Positions 43,083 to 52,417 are shown, counted from the first letter of the stretch. The stretch is DNA of 64,000 nt from JANQRA01 sp035550735 (GCA_035550735.1 DASZOM010000003.1:1-64000), one strand, 5' to 3'. Numbers and translations: made by a program. The notes: a model not told the origin generated them from the sequence alone.

Positions 43083-46000
43083 CTAACCTTTGTCGACCCA
43101 CCAGTCACGCACCACGGCGTGGTCGCTGGTTGTCGCCCAGGCAAAGCCGACGATGGCCTCGGACTCGTAGACCCATAGGGACACCGAGAACGGGGTCCCG
43201 CTCGATGTCGAGACCCACTCGCGAAGACGTCCCTGGGTCGGTCCCTCCTCACCACGATGCCAGGTCCCGTCGTATAGGACCTCGTCGCTCGGAGCGGTCT
43301 GACGCCCGATCTGCAGATCGGACCAGAGGTTGGCCGTAGCCGTGTCCCCGAAGCGGTAGAACTCGACGAAGAGATCGACGCCCGGGGCGGTTCCCGGATA
43401 GTCGCACCGCCAGATCTCGATCGGCTCGGGCATGCCGATCGCAGGCCAACCCGAGGCAGAGACCGTGTTGTCCCCGCACGCCTGGTCTGTCGGGGCCCCG
43501 ATCAGGTCGACGATCGTGGCGGGCACCACGCTCACGGTCACAGTCGCCTGATCGCACACCTCGAAAGCAGAGTCACACACGTCGTAAGCGAAGAAGTCGT
43601 CGCCGACGAAGCCGGGTTCCGGGGTGTAGGTGACCATCGACTGCTCGTCGATCACCACCTGGCCGTGATCCGGATCGTCGACGATCACCAGTGTGGCCGG
43701 GTCGTAGGTGAAGGTGGTGCTCTCGTTGGCCAGCACGTCGACCACTACGGGACGGTTCTCCAGGGCATGTGCCGTGTCGTCGAAGGCGACATCGTTGCCG
43801 CCGACCTCGCAATCCTCGGCGGAGAGGAGGCCCGCGGTGCCACCGATGAGGTCGAGTGAGTCGATGATGGCCGACCTCCACGGATCGTCAGGGGTCTCGG
43901 CGCCCTCGATCCAAATCCCGATGATGGTCCCCGGGCTGTTCTCCTCCTCGCAGTAGCTGGAGAAGCCGAGTGCCGACCAGATGTTGCCTTCGTCGTAGGT
44001 TCGGGATGTGATCGAGGACCGGTCGATTCCGAGGAAGTAGGTCTCGGTTCCGTCCTCCCCGATCACCTCTCTGCCGAAGACGAGCTCGGTCAGGAGGTCG
44101 AGGTCTAGGGACAGGGGAAACTCGGCGGTGGCCGCAGGCCAGCCCTCGCTGCGCATGACGATGATCCTCCGCGAAGGGTCGTTGCGGTCCTGGTACTCCC
44201 GGGAGAAGCCCTGCTGTTCGACGACTTCCACCCAGTCGGGCAGCGCCGCCTGCACTCCGAGATCGTGCCAGGCGTAGCGGCGCGCCGATCCCGCTCCACT
44301 CGTATTGGTCTCGATCGAACCGGCCAGCCTCCCCTCGACATAGACCTCCGCCATGTATTCACCCGGGGGCAGGGCCATGAAAGCCTCGACGGGTACGTCG
44401 AATTGCGCGCTGCGGAGCGTGGTGAAGGTGGCGCTCTCGAGGACTCCCCAGGCGCGCCGGCCGGCCGGGCGGTGATACCAGACGATCGAGATCTGCCCGG
44501 CCGGGATGCTCTCCGCGCTCAACTGGAGCTCCAACGGGAAGACGGCGAGTGAGGTGAGTGCGGCTGGGTCCGGCTCGGATCCCCCGAGACCCAGCAAGGT
44601 CTCCATCACCAATTCCCGGTAGTGGTCGGTCTCGATGCCGTTCGCTTCGAGCATCTGCAAGTCGCCGAGGGCCTGGATGGCGAAGACCCGGGCGGCGCTG
44701 TCGTCCTGCCGCTCCTCGCCGAGACAGGGTTCGGGGTCGTCCGAGTCCTTGCGGAGCACGCACCTGGCGGCGAGCCGATACGACTCCCGGGCCGTCTCGT
44801 GATTGCCTTGAGCAAGCTGGATCAGGGCCTGGTTGTAGAGGAAGTAGGGGTTGGAGCGGTCCCGTTGCAGGGCCCGGCCGGTGAAGGCGGCAGCCCGCCG
44901 CAGACTCTCCGGATCGCTCTCCTGCAAGCCCCTCAGCATCTCACCCCAGGCCCTGGTCCCCAAGAAGACCTCGCTCTCCAAATCGGCCCGGGATGCCTGC
45001 GCCACGTCGGCGAGGAAGGCGTCGAGTCTCTCGTCGGACATCCCCGGCGAGTAGACGCCCACCGTCGTCTCCACGCAGTTGGCTGCCACGGCCCGGTCGA
45101 TGTAGGCGGCCCTCAGGGCGACGTCGGCCGTGAACGCCGCGTCGAAGGTGGCGATCGCCTCGCTGAACGACTCGACCGCCTCGTCGCATTGACGGGTGAG
45201 GAGGGCGATGCGGCCGTCGGCGTAGTGCTCCGCCACTTCCTCGAGCATCTCCGGCTTGTTCGGCTGGCCCAGGGATGTCAGGGAGAGGGCGGTGCCCAAC
45301 GCCAGGCCGACCACGCCGCCTGTCAGCACCCAGGCGCTGATGAACCGATGTCTCTCGTTGTCCGCGGCCAGGGAGAACATGTAGGCGGCGAGACCGAGGA
45401 GGACGAGGGCGATCGTATGCCTGGCCACCTTCTCTCCCCAGACCGCCGCCTCGACCCGGTCCAACTCCGCTCTGGCCAGCATCTGGAGCGAACCGCGGGC
45501 ATTTCGGTTGAGGTGGTCGCCGACGAACCCGGTCCCGCCCTCGCTGAGCTCGGTGTTGAGGGTGTTGGTCGCGTCCCCTCTCGTCGGTCCATCCCGTCGA
45601 TCCTCGATCCCGTCCGAGAGAAGGGCGGTGACGCTGCCCGGGACGTCGATGGTCGTCGATCCAGTGTCCCGGGTGACCTGTTCGAATCGTGCTCGCAGAC
45701 TCTCCACCAGCATGGTGGCGTCTAGATCGTCGAGGGCAGCCTGCTGGTCGGTCAGCAGCTGCTCGGTGGCCTCGGCGGTCCGCAGTCGCGCCGCGTTGAG
45801 CGCGTTGCCTTCGTTGCGGTCCGCCCCGGAGAGGAAGATCACGACGACCGTCAGCACCACCACGGTCACCGATCCCGCCAGCTCGGCGTACCAGGACAGG
45901 TTGCGTTTCGTCATCTGCGGGACGAGGCGACCGATCCCGAGGCGAAGCAGCACCAGGGTGGCGAGAGCAACACCCAATACCCACAAGCTGCCCGAGGCGT

Positions 46001-46697
46001 TGAGGAAGAGGATGACGACACCGGCGGCCAGGCTGAGACAGGAGACCGTCGCCCAGGTGATGAACCAGCGTGACTTGATCGAGAGGTCGCCGAAGGTCGC
46101 CGCGGCGAGTGACAGGGCGAACGCCAGTGCCCCCCACAGCAACGAGCTCTGTTGACTCTGCTGGGGTGGCAGGTCGCGCTTCAGACCTTCGATCCTCTGA
46201 CCGAGCCGTTCCCAGGAGTAGAGCTCGAGACGATTGGAGACGAAGCCGGTGTCGTACACCGGCAGGTCGCTCTCGATGATCTCGGCGTCGCTGGGGAAGC
46301 CGAGGGCGAAGAAGGCACCCAGGACGCGACGCTCCGCATCGTGCTTGCCCGCCTCCTCCCAATCCTTGGCCTCCAACATGGCCTGCCGGGCATGGAGGGC
46401 GGCGGCGTAGCGAGGCAACAGACGCAGGTCGTATGCGAGCAGCTCGTTGATCGTGGCGTCCGATTCCGCCTTGAGGGCGGTGGTGAACTCGATCTCGTCG
46501 AGGACCGAGCGAATCTGGTCGCCACGTTGACTCGCCTCCCAGAGCGAATACGCCCCGAGGGCGGCCGATGCGAGCAGCAGGTAGACCAGCCAGTGTCGCT
46601 GCTCTCCCCGGATCGCGGTGATGACTGAACGCCAACGCGGCCCGGAGGGCGCCACGCCGGTCTCACTCCCACTTCGGTTGATGCCGCCCTCAGCCAC
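43083..46697 (-). CDS. Large membrane protein with TPR-like and Ig/cadherin-like domains
   Basis: 1204 residues, GTG start at 46697 with GGGAGG 5 nt upstream. About seven transmembrane helices: near 36-53, 183-202, a cluster about 210-290, and 425-475; residues about 300-410 are a loop. Residues about 490-690 are helical and TPR-like (HYADGRIALLTRQCDEAVES; NPYFLYNQALIQLAQGNHE). The C-terminal half is beta-rich and probably extracellular, including a tandem-95/Big_9-like module around 1000-1075 (VLANEST, DPDHGQVVI, YTPEPGFVGDDFFAYDV) that typically binds calcium. I do not recognise the full architecture; function unknown, possibly surface sensing or adhesion. Confidence 0.8.
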   Translation of the reverse strand: MAEGGINRSGSETGVAPSGPRWRSVITAIRGEQRHWLVYLLLASAALGAYSLWEASQRGDQIRSVLDEIEFTTALKAESDATINELLAYDLRLLPRYAAALHARQAMLEAKDWEEAGKHDAERRVLGAFFALGFPSDAEIIESDLPVYDTGFVSNRLELYSWERLGQRIEGLKRDLPPQQSQQSSLLWGALAFALSLAAATFGDLSIKSRWFITWATVSCLSLAAGVVILFLNASGSLWVLGVALATLVLLRLGIGRLVPQMTKRNLSWYAELAGSVTVVVLTVVVIFLSGADRNEGNALNAARLRTAEATEQLLTDQQAALDDLDATMLVESLRARFEQVTRDTGSTTIDVPGSVTALLSDGIEDRRDGPTRGDATNTLNTELSEGGTGFVGDHLNRNARGSLQMLARAELDRVEAAVWGEKVARHTIALVLLGLAAYMFSLAADNERHRFISAWVLTGGVVGLALGTALSLTSLGQPNKPEMLEEVAEHYADGRIALLTRQCDEAVESFSEAIATFDAAFTADVALRAAYIDRAVAANCVETTVGVYSPGMSDERLDAFLADVAQASRADLESEVFLGTRAWGEMLRGLQESDPESLRRAAAFTGRALQRDRSNPYFLYNQALIQLAQGNHETARESYRLAARCVLRKDSDDPEPCLGEERQDDSAARVFAIQALGDLQMLEANGIETDHYRELVMETLLGLGGSEPDPAALTSLAVFPLELQLSAESIPAGQISIVWYHRPAGRRAWGVLESATFTTLRSAQFDVPVEAFMALPPGEYMAEVYVEGRLAGSIETNTSGAGSARRYAWHDLGVQAALPDWVEVVEQQGFSREYQDRNDPSRRIIVMRSEGWPAATAEFPLSLDLDLLTELVFGREVIGEDGTETYFLGIDRSSITSRTYDEGNIWSALGFSSYCEEENSPGTIIGIWIEGAETPDDPWRSAIIDSLDLIGGTAGLLSAEDCEVGGNDVAFDDTAHALENRPVVVDVLANESTTFTYDPATLVIVDDPDHGQVVIDEQSMVTYTPEPGFVGDDFFAYDVCDSAFEVCDQATVTVSVVPATIVDLIGAPTDQACGDNTVSASGWPAIGMPEPIEIWRCDYPGTAPGVDLFVEFYRFGDTATANLWSDLQIGRQTAPSDEVLYDGTWHRGEEGPTQGRLREWVSTSSGTPFSVSLWVYESEAIVGFAWATTSDHAVVRDWWVDKG

Positions 46698-46742
46698 CGA
46701 TCCTCCCTGAACCCGGAGAGTACTCCGGTGGGTTGTTCCCTT

Positions 46743-46920
46743 TCCTCAGGTAGTGGGACCCATATCCGGGCCTTATCGCCTCGTGAAAGGTCTCGGGTTG
46801 TCCGCCTACCTCACGTAGTGGGACCCAACGCGCCTGACCGCCTCGAGAATGGCACGGTCGCCCCATTTCCACCCTCTCTCGAGAGAGTTCGTCCCATATA
46901 TGGGCCTAGCTACCTGAGGT
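46743..46920. repeat. Palindromic repeat element A
   Basis: 178-bp intergenic element ending in inverse copies of CCTCAGGTAG (46744-46753) and CTACCTGAGG (46910-46919). An internal variant of the left end, ACCTCACGTAG followed by TGGGACCC, starts at 46808. It shares with element B (50875-50988), in the same order, CCTCGAGAAnGG, CTCTCGAGAGAGTT and the right end. The right end runs into the ferredoxin gene and supplies its last codons. Confidence 0.75.
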
Positions 46921-47124
46921 GAGCGTTTCGACGACCTCCTCGAGGACCAGTGCCTGGGTGGGACAGGCGATGACCAGTTCACGGAGTGTGTCCTCGTCGA
47001 CCGTGGTGAGGTCGAGCACCTCAGGCTTGAGGAAGTCGCCCTTGCGCCACTGAAGTGCCGTCGGGGCCAGGGTGACGCAGCTGCCGGCGCCGATGCAACG
47101 CCGTCGATCGATGACGAGCCTCAT
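46906..47124 (-). CDS. Three-cysteine ferredoxin
   Basis: 72-residue ferredoxin with CIGAGSC near residues 10-16 and a late CPTQAL, giving three cluster cysteines, the pattern of single [3Fe-4S] ferredoxins that feed cytochromes P450 in actinobacteria. ATG 47124 overlaps the cyclase stop (ATGA); GTG 47130 is an alternative. No P450 or reductase gene is in the window, so its redox partner is unknown. The last residues (LTSGS) and the stop are encoded inside repeat element A. Confidence 0.88.
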   Translation of the reverse strand: MRLVIDRRRCIGAGSCVTLAPTALQWRKGDFLKPEVLDLTTVDEDTLRELVIACPTQALVLEEVVETLTSGS

Positions 47125-50100
47125 TGCCACGTCACACCCGCCCTGATCGCATACTCGATGGCCTCGTTCTCCGTGGCCACTCCCAGCTTGGCGAGGAGGT
47201 CGTCCACAGGCCCGGGACCGTCGCCGGCCCTCGCCCCTGCTGTCCCCGCGGTCACGGCGCGGAGCAACTCGAGATCCTCCTCGGTGAATTCGATCTCCTC
47301 TCCGTGGGCCTCATGGGCCTGCGCCGGGTCGAAGCCGACGATTTCGGCGAGCTGACGCGGGATGGGATTGGCGAACCATTTCTCCCGCAGCTCGGCGTCG
47401 CCCATCGAACCGGTGATGTGCTCGAGACCACCGAGGATCTCGGCGGTGAGGTCGGCAGCCTCGGGCTGACCGGTCTGGATCAGCGACCGAGCCCCGACCC
47501 AGACGACCGGTATCAGATAGAGAAGGTGGGTCTCGCCCTTGAAGTTGCGAGCGTTGCGCGCCTCGTCGGCGGCGGTCTCGATGTCGCCCTCCGCCTCGGC
47601 GACGAGGGCGAGCGTGGCGTGTGCCATACCGGTGTACGGATTCTCGCCCTTGACGTGCCGGGCCAGTCCCAGGACCTCGTTGGCGGTCTCCTTGGCCCTG
47701 GCGAAGAGAGATGAATCACCGCCGAACACGGCGATGCGGGCACACTCGAAGGCGAGATCGGCCAGTGCCCGGCAGGTCTCTCCGATGCTGGACTGACCGG
47801 CGAGGTCGGCCGCCCGCCGGTAGTGGCGGGTCATCGCCTCGACGTCGTCACTGCAGGCGGCGGCCGCGCCCCGCCACATCTCGAGCCGGCGCGCCATCGC
47901 CGTCGATGCAACGCTCATCGCCGCGTTGGCAGCCCGATCGAGCCAGGCGGCGCAATCGTCGGTCCTCCCCAACTGGAGACAGGTCATCGCCACGCCGCCC
48001 GCGGAGAGAGCCTCCAGCCACCGATCCCCGAGCGTCCGCGCCGCCTCGAAGGCCTCCCGGCCCCTCTCCAGGGCGAGACCCGGCTGGATGTTGAGACGGG
48101 CGTAGGCATGGATGCTGTAGAGCATGTGGGCGTCGTCGGCGGCCGACTGGCTGTCGCTGACCGCCCCCTTCCGGCTGTGATGCAGCGCCCTGATGTGCTC
48201 GAGACGCCCGGCCATCCCCTGGGCGCTCGGATCGGTGACGTGGGCGTAGGCCATCGTGATCAGGGCGGACATCGACCCTTGCTGGTCGCCGAGGTCCTCG
48301 TAGATCCGGAGGGCCTGTTCCGCCAGCGCCTTGGTGCCGGCGAAGAGCTCCGGGGCCTGCATCAGGATGAAGATGTCGGGGGTCCCCGCCGCCGACATCT
48401 CCATGGCCGCCCTCTTGACACGCCCCGCCTCGAGGTAAGCCAGCTCCCGCAGGGCGTGCGCCTCGGCCAAGCGCGCCCCGATCTCACGAGCGAGGTCGAG
48501 GGCCCGGTTGTAGGGCTCCTCGGCTTCGTCGACGTTCACCTCGACGAAGGGCATGAAGGCCTCTCCGATCGGCGACCTGCTCAAGGCCTGGCCCAGCTCG
48601 AGACACGCCGCCAACTCCAGCTCCTTGTCACCGGCCTCCGCGGCTGCCGCTCGCACCGAGCGCGCCAGCTCGGCGGCGAGGTCGAAGTCTTCGGCGGTCC
48701 GCGCCGCCGAGGACTTGCGCAGCCTGACCTCGGCTTCGAGGGCGGGCGAGCTCAGCCCGGCGCTGAGGGCGGTCATCTCGGCGAGGTTGGCCATCCTCTC
48801 CACGTCCCTTTCCAGAACGGCGAGCGCATCGTCCTTGACCCGCAACAGGTCGATGCGTCGGGCCGGATCGGAGGCCGCGGTGAGGGTGCTGTCGATCAGG
48901 CGGACGGCTTCCTCGGGAGCGGACATTTCGAGTGCCGCCTCGGCGGCCTTGATCGCGCTGGTCAGTGCCAGCTCGTTGTCACCCGCCTCGAGAGCGTGAT
49001 GGGCGAGCATGGAGAGATCCTCCGGGGCCCCCTTCTCGGCCAGATACTCGGCGAGGGCGCCGTGGATCGCCCGTTTCCGCTGCCGGGGAGTCGAGGTGAG
49101 CAACGAGGCCCTGATCTGATCGTGGGTGAACGAGAAGTCGTAACCCGATCCGGGCCGTTCGGCGGTGATCAAACCGAGGTCGACCGCATTCTGCAGATGC
49201 TCGGCCACCTGCCAATCGGGCTCGGTCTCCCCGTCGACCCGGGCCTTGACCTCACTGACGTCGAAGACACGGAAACGGCGGCCGAGGATGCCGGCGTCGG
49301 CGAGACGCGATCGGCATTCCGGCTCGAGCTGGGCGAGCCGACGCTCGACCAGGGTCTGGATCGAGGAGGGCACGGTGGGACCGCTCAGCTTGGTCATGGT
49401 CCAGGTGCCGTCGATGAGTTGCAACGCCTCGGCCTCCCGGTAGGCGCGGGCCAGCTCCTCGATGAAGAAGGGGACACCCTCGGAGCGGGCGTGGAGGCTG
49501 TCGAGGCTGGAGGCGTCGATGGGGCCGCCGAGCAAGTTCTCCAGCAGCTCCTCGCTCTGTCGCAGGCTGAGACGCTGCAGACGGAGGACCTGGGTGACGC
49601 GCATCCGATCGAGATCGGCGATCAGCTTGGAGACCCCGCCGGTGGCCGAGTCGGCATAGGGGCGGACACTGATGAGGATCACGATCGGCGCCGAGCCCAT
49701 CGTCCGTACCAGGTACCTGATGAGCTGGATGCTGTCCTCGTCGGCCCACTGCAGGTCGTCGAGCATGAGAAGCAGGGGCCGTTCCCGGGTGAGGGCGAGA
49801 AGCAGGGTTGCCACCTCGTCGAACTTGCGCAGCATCTGCTCCTGCGGGGAGAGCCCTTCGAGACGGGTGCTGCGGCCGGAGATCGACTCTTGGGCCTGGT
49901 CGAGTGGTTCCATGGCCATCGCCTCCCTGGCGATCGCGGCCATGCCCGGGGAGGTCAGGAGACTGCGGAAGAGCAGAAAGGGGCCGCGTAGCTCCTCGTC
50001 GGCGGTCACCTGGAGCACCCAGAACGGCGTCTCCGCTTCGGCGGCCAGCCCTGCCGCGGCATCGAGCATCCGGGTCTTGCCGATCCCGGCCTCTCCCTCG

Positions 50101-50807
50101 AGGACCACCGCCCGCAGCCCCGCCGTGGTCGCCGCGGCCAGCTGTCGGGAGATCGTCTCCAGCTCCGCCGCCCTGCCCACCACCGGGCCTTGCGCTCGTG
50201 ACGTCTTGGTGTCGAAGGCGGCGGCCGATGCAGCGCGGGTCTCCCGGGTGACCCTCTTCTCGTCGTCGGCTTTCTCGCGCCACAGCACCTCGAATAGACG
50301 CCACCGGTCGGGGAACCCCTTCAGCCAGAACAGGCCGCGGTCGACGGTCCTGACGTCGCCCAGCGTCCCGGCCAGGTCCTGCACCACCTGGGAGACGAGG
50401 ATCTGGCCCCCCTGGGCTGCGTCGGCGACACGGGCTGCGGCATGGACGGCGGTGCCGTGGGCGTCACCCGCCGACTGGGTGACGTCGCCGCTGTTGAGTC
50501 CGATGCGAACCGAGAGTGCCATGTCCGAGTTCGCCTGGTTGTGCTCGTCGATGGCCCGTTGGATGGAGACGGCGGTCTGAATCGCCTGGTTGGCGGCGGG
50601 GAAGAGCGCCATGAACCCGTCGCCCAGCGACTTGGTCTCCACCGCTCCAGCGATCTCCAGTCGGGAGCGGACCAGGTCGTCGTGCAGCCTGATGATCTCG
50701 TTGGCGATCACGTCGCCCACCCGGACGCGCAGATCGGTGGACCCTTCCAGATCCGTGAACAGGATGGTGAAGGTCCCCTCAACGGTAGTTGTCGCGTCCT
50801 CGCTCAG
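47121..50807 (-). CDS. Cyclase-STAND-TPR regulatory protein, apparently starting at CTG
   Basis: 1228 residues if translation begins at CTG 50807, 5 nt after AGGGAGG. An in-frame TGA lies at 50829-50831 and no ATG/GTG/TTG lies between it and GTG 50720, which would cut off the metal-binding FTILFTDLEGST. Domains: class III nucleotidyl cyclase (about 10-170, LGDGFMALF); NTPase with Walker A EGEAGIGKT and Walker B LLLMLDDLQW (about 215-600); helical TPR-like repeats (about 620-1140); and a C-terminal FTEEDLELLRAV...LAKLGVATENEA stretch resembling a shortened LuxR helix-turn-helix. The transition-state Asn of VNxAAR is His (VHAAAR), so cyclase activity is doubtful. Probably a signal-responsive regulator; target unknown. 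Confidence 0.85.
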   Translation of the reverse strand: MSEDATTTVEGTFTILFTDLEGSTDLRVRVGDVIANEIIRLHDDLVRSRLEIAGAVETKSLGDGFMALFPAANQAIQTAVSIQRAIDEHNQANSDMALSVRIGLNSGDVTQSAGDAHGTAVHAAARVADAAQGGQILVSQVVQDLAGTLGDVRTVDRGLFWLKGFPDRWRLFEVLWREKADDEKRVTRETRAASAAAFDTKTSRAQGPVVGRAAELETISRQLAAATTAGLRAVVLEGEAGIGKTRMLDAAAGLAAEAETPFWVLQVTADEELRGPFLLFRSLLTSPGMAAIAREAMAMEPLDQAQESISGRSTRLEGLSPQEQMLRKFDEVATLLLALTRERPLLLMLDDLQWADEDSIQLIRYLVRTMGSAPIVILISVRPYADSATGGVSKLIADLDRMRVTQVLRLQRLSLRQSEELLENLLGGPIDASSLDSLHARSEGVPFFIEELARAYREAEALQLIDGTWTMTKLSGPTVPSSIQTLVERRLAQLEPECRSRLADAGILGRRFRVFDVSEVKARVDGETEPDWQVAEHLQNAVDLGLITAERPGSGYDFSFTHDQIRASLLTSTPRQRKRAIHGALAEYLAEKGAPEDLSMLAHHALEAGDNELALTSAIKAAEAALEMSAPEEAVRLIDSTLTAASDPARRIDLLRVKDDALAVLERDVERMANLAEMTALSAGLSSPALEAEVRLRKSSAARTAEDFDLAAELARSVRAAAAEAGDKELELAACLELGQALSRSPIGEAFMPFVEVNVDEAEEPYNRALDLAREIGARLAEAHALRELAYLEAGRVKRAAMEMSAAGTPDIFILMQAPELFAGTKALAEQALRIYEDLGDQQGSMSALITMAYAHVTDPSAQGMAGRLEHIRALHHSRKGAVSDSQSAADDAHMLYSIHAYARLNIQPGLALERGREAFEAARTLGDRWLEALSAGGVAMTCLQLGRTDDCAAWLDRAANAAMSVASTAMARRLEMWRGAAAACSDDVEAMTRHYRRAADLAGQSSIGETCRALADLAFECARIAVFGGDSSLFARAKETANEVLGLARHVKGENPYTGMAHATLALVAEAEGDIETAADEARNARNFKGETHLLYLIPVVWVGARSLIQTGQPEAADLTAEILGGLEHITGSMGDAELREKWFANPIPRQLAEIVGFDPAQAHEAHGEEIEFTEEDLELLRAVTAGTAGARAGDGPGPVDDLLAKLGVATENEAIEYAIRAGVTWQ

Positions 50808-50874
50808 TCCGGCCTCCCTGGGGCCGGCTCAAGATACAGGTGGCGCCGGGCTGTGAGGCCTCGGATTCCCGCTT

Positions 50875-50988
50875 ACCTCAGGTAGCCAGCCCCGGATGGG
50901 GCCAACTCCCTCGAGAAAGGAGCCGGTGCCAACGCGGCCCGCCCTCTCGAGAGAGTTACGCGCGGATACGGGTCCCACTACCTGAGGT
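50875..50988. repeat. Palindromic repeat element B
   Basis: 114-bp element with perfect 11-bp terminal inverted repeats ACCTCAGGTAG (50875-50885) and CTACCTGAGGT (50978-50988). Inside are CCTCGAGAAAGG and CTCTCGAGAGAGTT. Homologous to element A in the same orientation. Its right end encodes the C-terminus of the kinase ending at 50956. Confidence 0.8.
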
Positions 50989-52410
50989 GAGGGAGAGCCA
51001 ACGGGCAAATGCCTGCTGTGAGGCGGAGACGTCGATTGGGTCGAACACTCGGGAGATGGCTGTCAGACGACTGCGCCACTCCGGGAGACGGTCGGGGCCG
51101 GCGGCCATCACCGCCGCCCCCACCGCTGTGGCTTCCGTGTTCGCCGCAATGTGCACCGGGATGCCGAGAACGTCGGCCTGACGCTGCATCAGGTACTCGG
51201 ATCGACTCAGCCCACCGTCGGCCCGCAGTGCCGAGGGGCGGGGGATGCCGGTGGCGACCATCGCCTCCAGGATCTCGGCGACCCTGAAGGTGAACGAGTC
51301 GAGAAAGGCCTGCACCAGGTCGTCGCCGTCGGTCGCCGACGTGATCCCCGAGATCGATGCCGTGTCCAGTCGCTCCCACCGTGGTGCGCCGCTCCCCTCG
51401 AGGGCAGGCACGACCACAAGCGAAGACGGCCCTCTGCCCACGAGCCGCCGATGGGCATCGGTCCCGGTGTCGATGCCGAGCGTCGCCAGCCAGTCGAGTG
51501 CCGAGCCGACGGACAACACTCCCCCGTCGAGGACGTAGACCGGTCCCTGATCGTCGTCCCAGCCCACGGAGGCGATCACCGCGGTATCCGTGCCCGGATG
51601 GGCACGTCCGGCGTTGGCGAGCACGAATGCCCCGGTCCCGTAGGTGACCTTCAACGCACCCGGATCGAGGCCACCGTTTCCTACCAGGGCCGCCGGCTGG
51701 TCGACGAGAACCGCTCGCAGGGGGAGCGTGAAATCCCAGCTCTGATGGGAGACGGTGCCCCGATCCCTTACCGTCGGCCAGATCGGGGCCAGCCAGTCGG
51801 CGGAGAGCCCGAAGAGGCCCAACAGCTCGGGATCCCATCCGCGGCTGCCGGGACGGGTCAGCTGGGTTCGTGATGCGGTCCCGATGTCGGTCCTGAAGGG
51901 AGCCCCGAGCTGTATCCCGAGCCAGGTCTCGAGGGTCCCCAGGTGGGCCCCGCCTACTTCGGCCCGTTCGGCCAGGCCCGGGGTCGCGTCCAACAGCCAG
52001 CGGTACTTCGAGGCGCAGAAGTACGAGTCGAGTCGCATGCCGGAGAGCTGTTCGATCGGCTCCCGGAGGCCTTGATCGATCAGCCTGCGAGCCACCGTCT
52101 CGGCCCGGCGATCGGACCAGACGACCGCCGGGGTGAGGGGCTCTCGCGTCACCGGGTCCCACGCCAACACGGTCTCCCCCTGATGGGCGAGCCCGGCGGC
52201 CTCGATGGTGTCGCCGACTCCGTCCAGGGCCTCGCCGCACGCTTCCACGATCGTGGCGAGCACGGCCCATGGGTCCTGTTCGGTCCCGCCGTCATCGAGA
52301 TGCACGCTGGAGAGTGGTCTCGACGCCCGGGCCAGCTCCTCGAGATCGTTGTCGAGCAGCAGGACCGTCGTGCCCGATGTGCCCTGGTCTATCCCGACGA
52401 GGAGGCCCAT
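50956..52410 (-). CDS. FGGY-family kinase, glycerol-kinase-like
   Basis: 484 residues from ATG 52410 (MGLLVGIDQGTSGTTVLLLD), 7 nt after the DeoR gene stop. Phosphate-1 loop DQGTSGT near residue 8, GLAHQGETVLAWD near 80, KVTYGTGAFVLAN near 245 and ADGGLSRSEYLMQRQADVLG near 385 follow the glycerol kinase pattern more than xylulo- or gluconokinases. In an operon with GlpA- and GlpB-like dehydrogenases, glycerol or a similar polyol is the likely substrate. The final 11 residues (LTSGSGTRIRA) are encoded inside repeat element B, suggesting a replaced C-terminus. Confidence 0.88.
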   Translation of the reverse strand: MGLLVGIDQGTSGTTVLLLDNDLEELARASRPLSSVHLDDGGTEQDPWAVLATIVEACGEALDGVGDTIEAAGLAHQGETVLAWDPVTREPLTPAVVWSDRRAETVARRLIDQGLREPIEQLSGMRLDSYFCASKYRWLLDATPGLAERAEVGGAHLGTLETWLGIQLGAPFRTDIGTASRTQLTRPGSRGWDPELLGLFGLSADWLAPIWPTVRDRGTVSHQSWDFTLPLRAVLVDQPAALVGNGGLDPGALKVTYGTGAFVLANAGRAHPGTDTAVIASVGWDDDQGPVYVLDGGVLSVGSALDWLATLGIDTGTDAHRRLVGRGPSSLVVVPALEGSGAPRWERLDTASISGITSATDGDDLVQAFLDSFTFRVAEILEAMVATGIPRPSALRADGGLSRSEYLMQRQADVLGIPVHIAANTEATAVGAAVMAAGPDRLPEWRSRLTAISRVFDPIDVSASQQAFARWLSLTSGSGTRIRA

Positions 52411-52417
52411 GGGCCGC

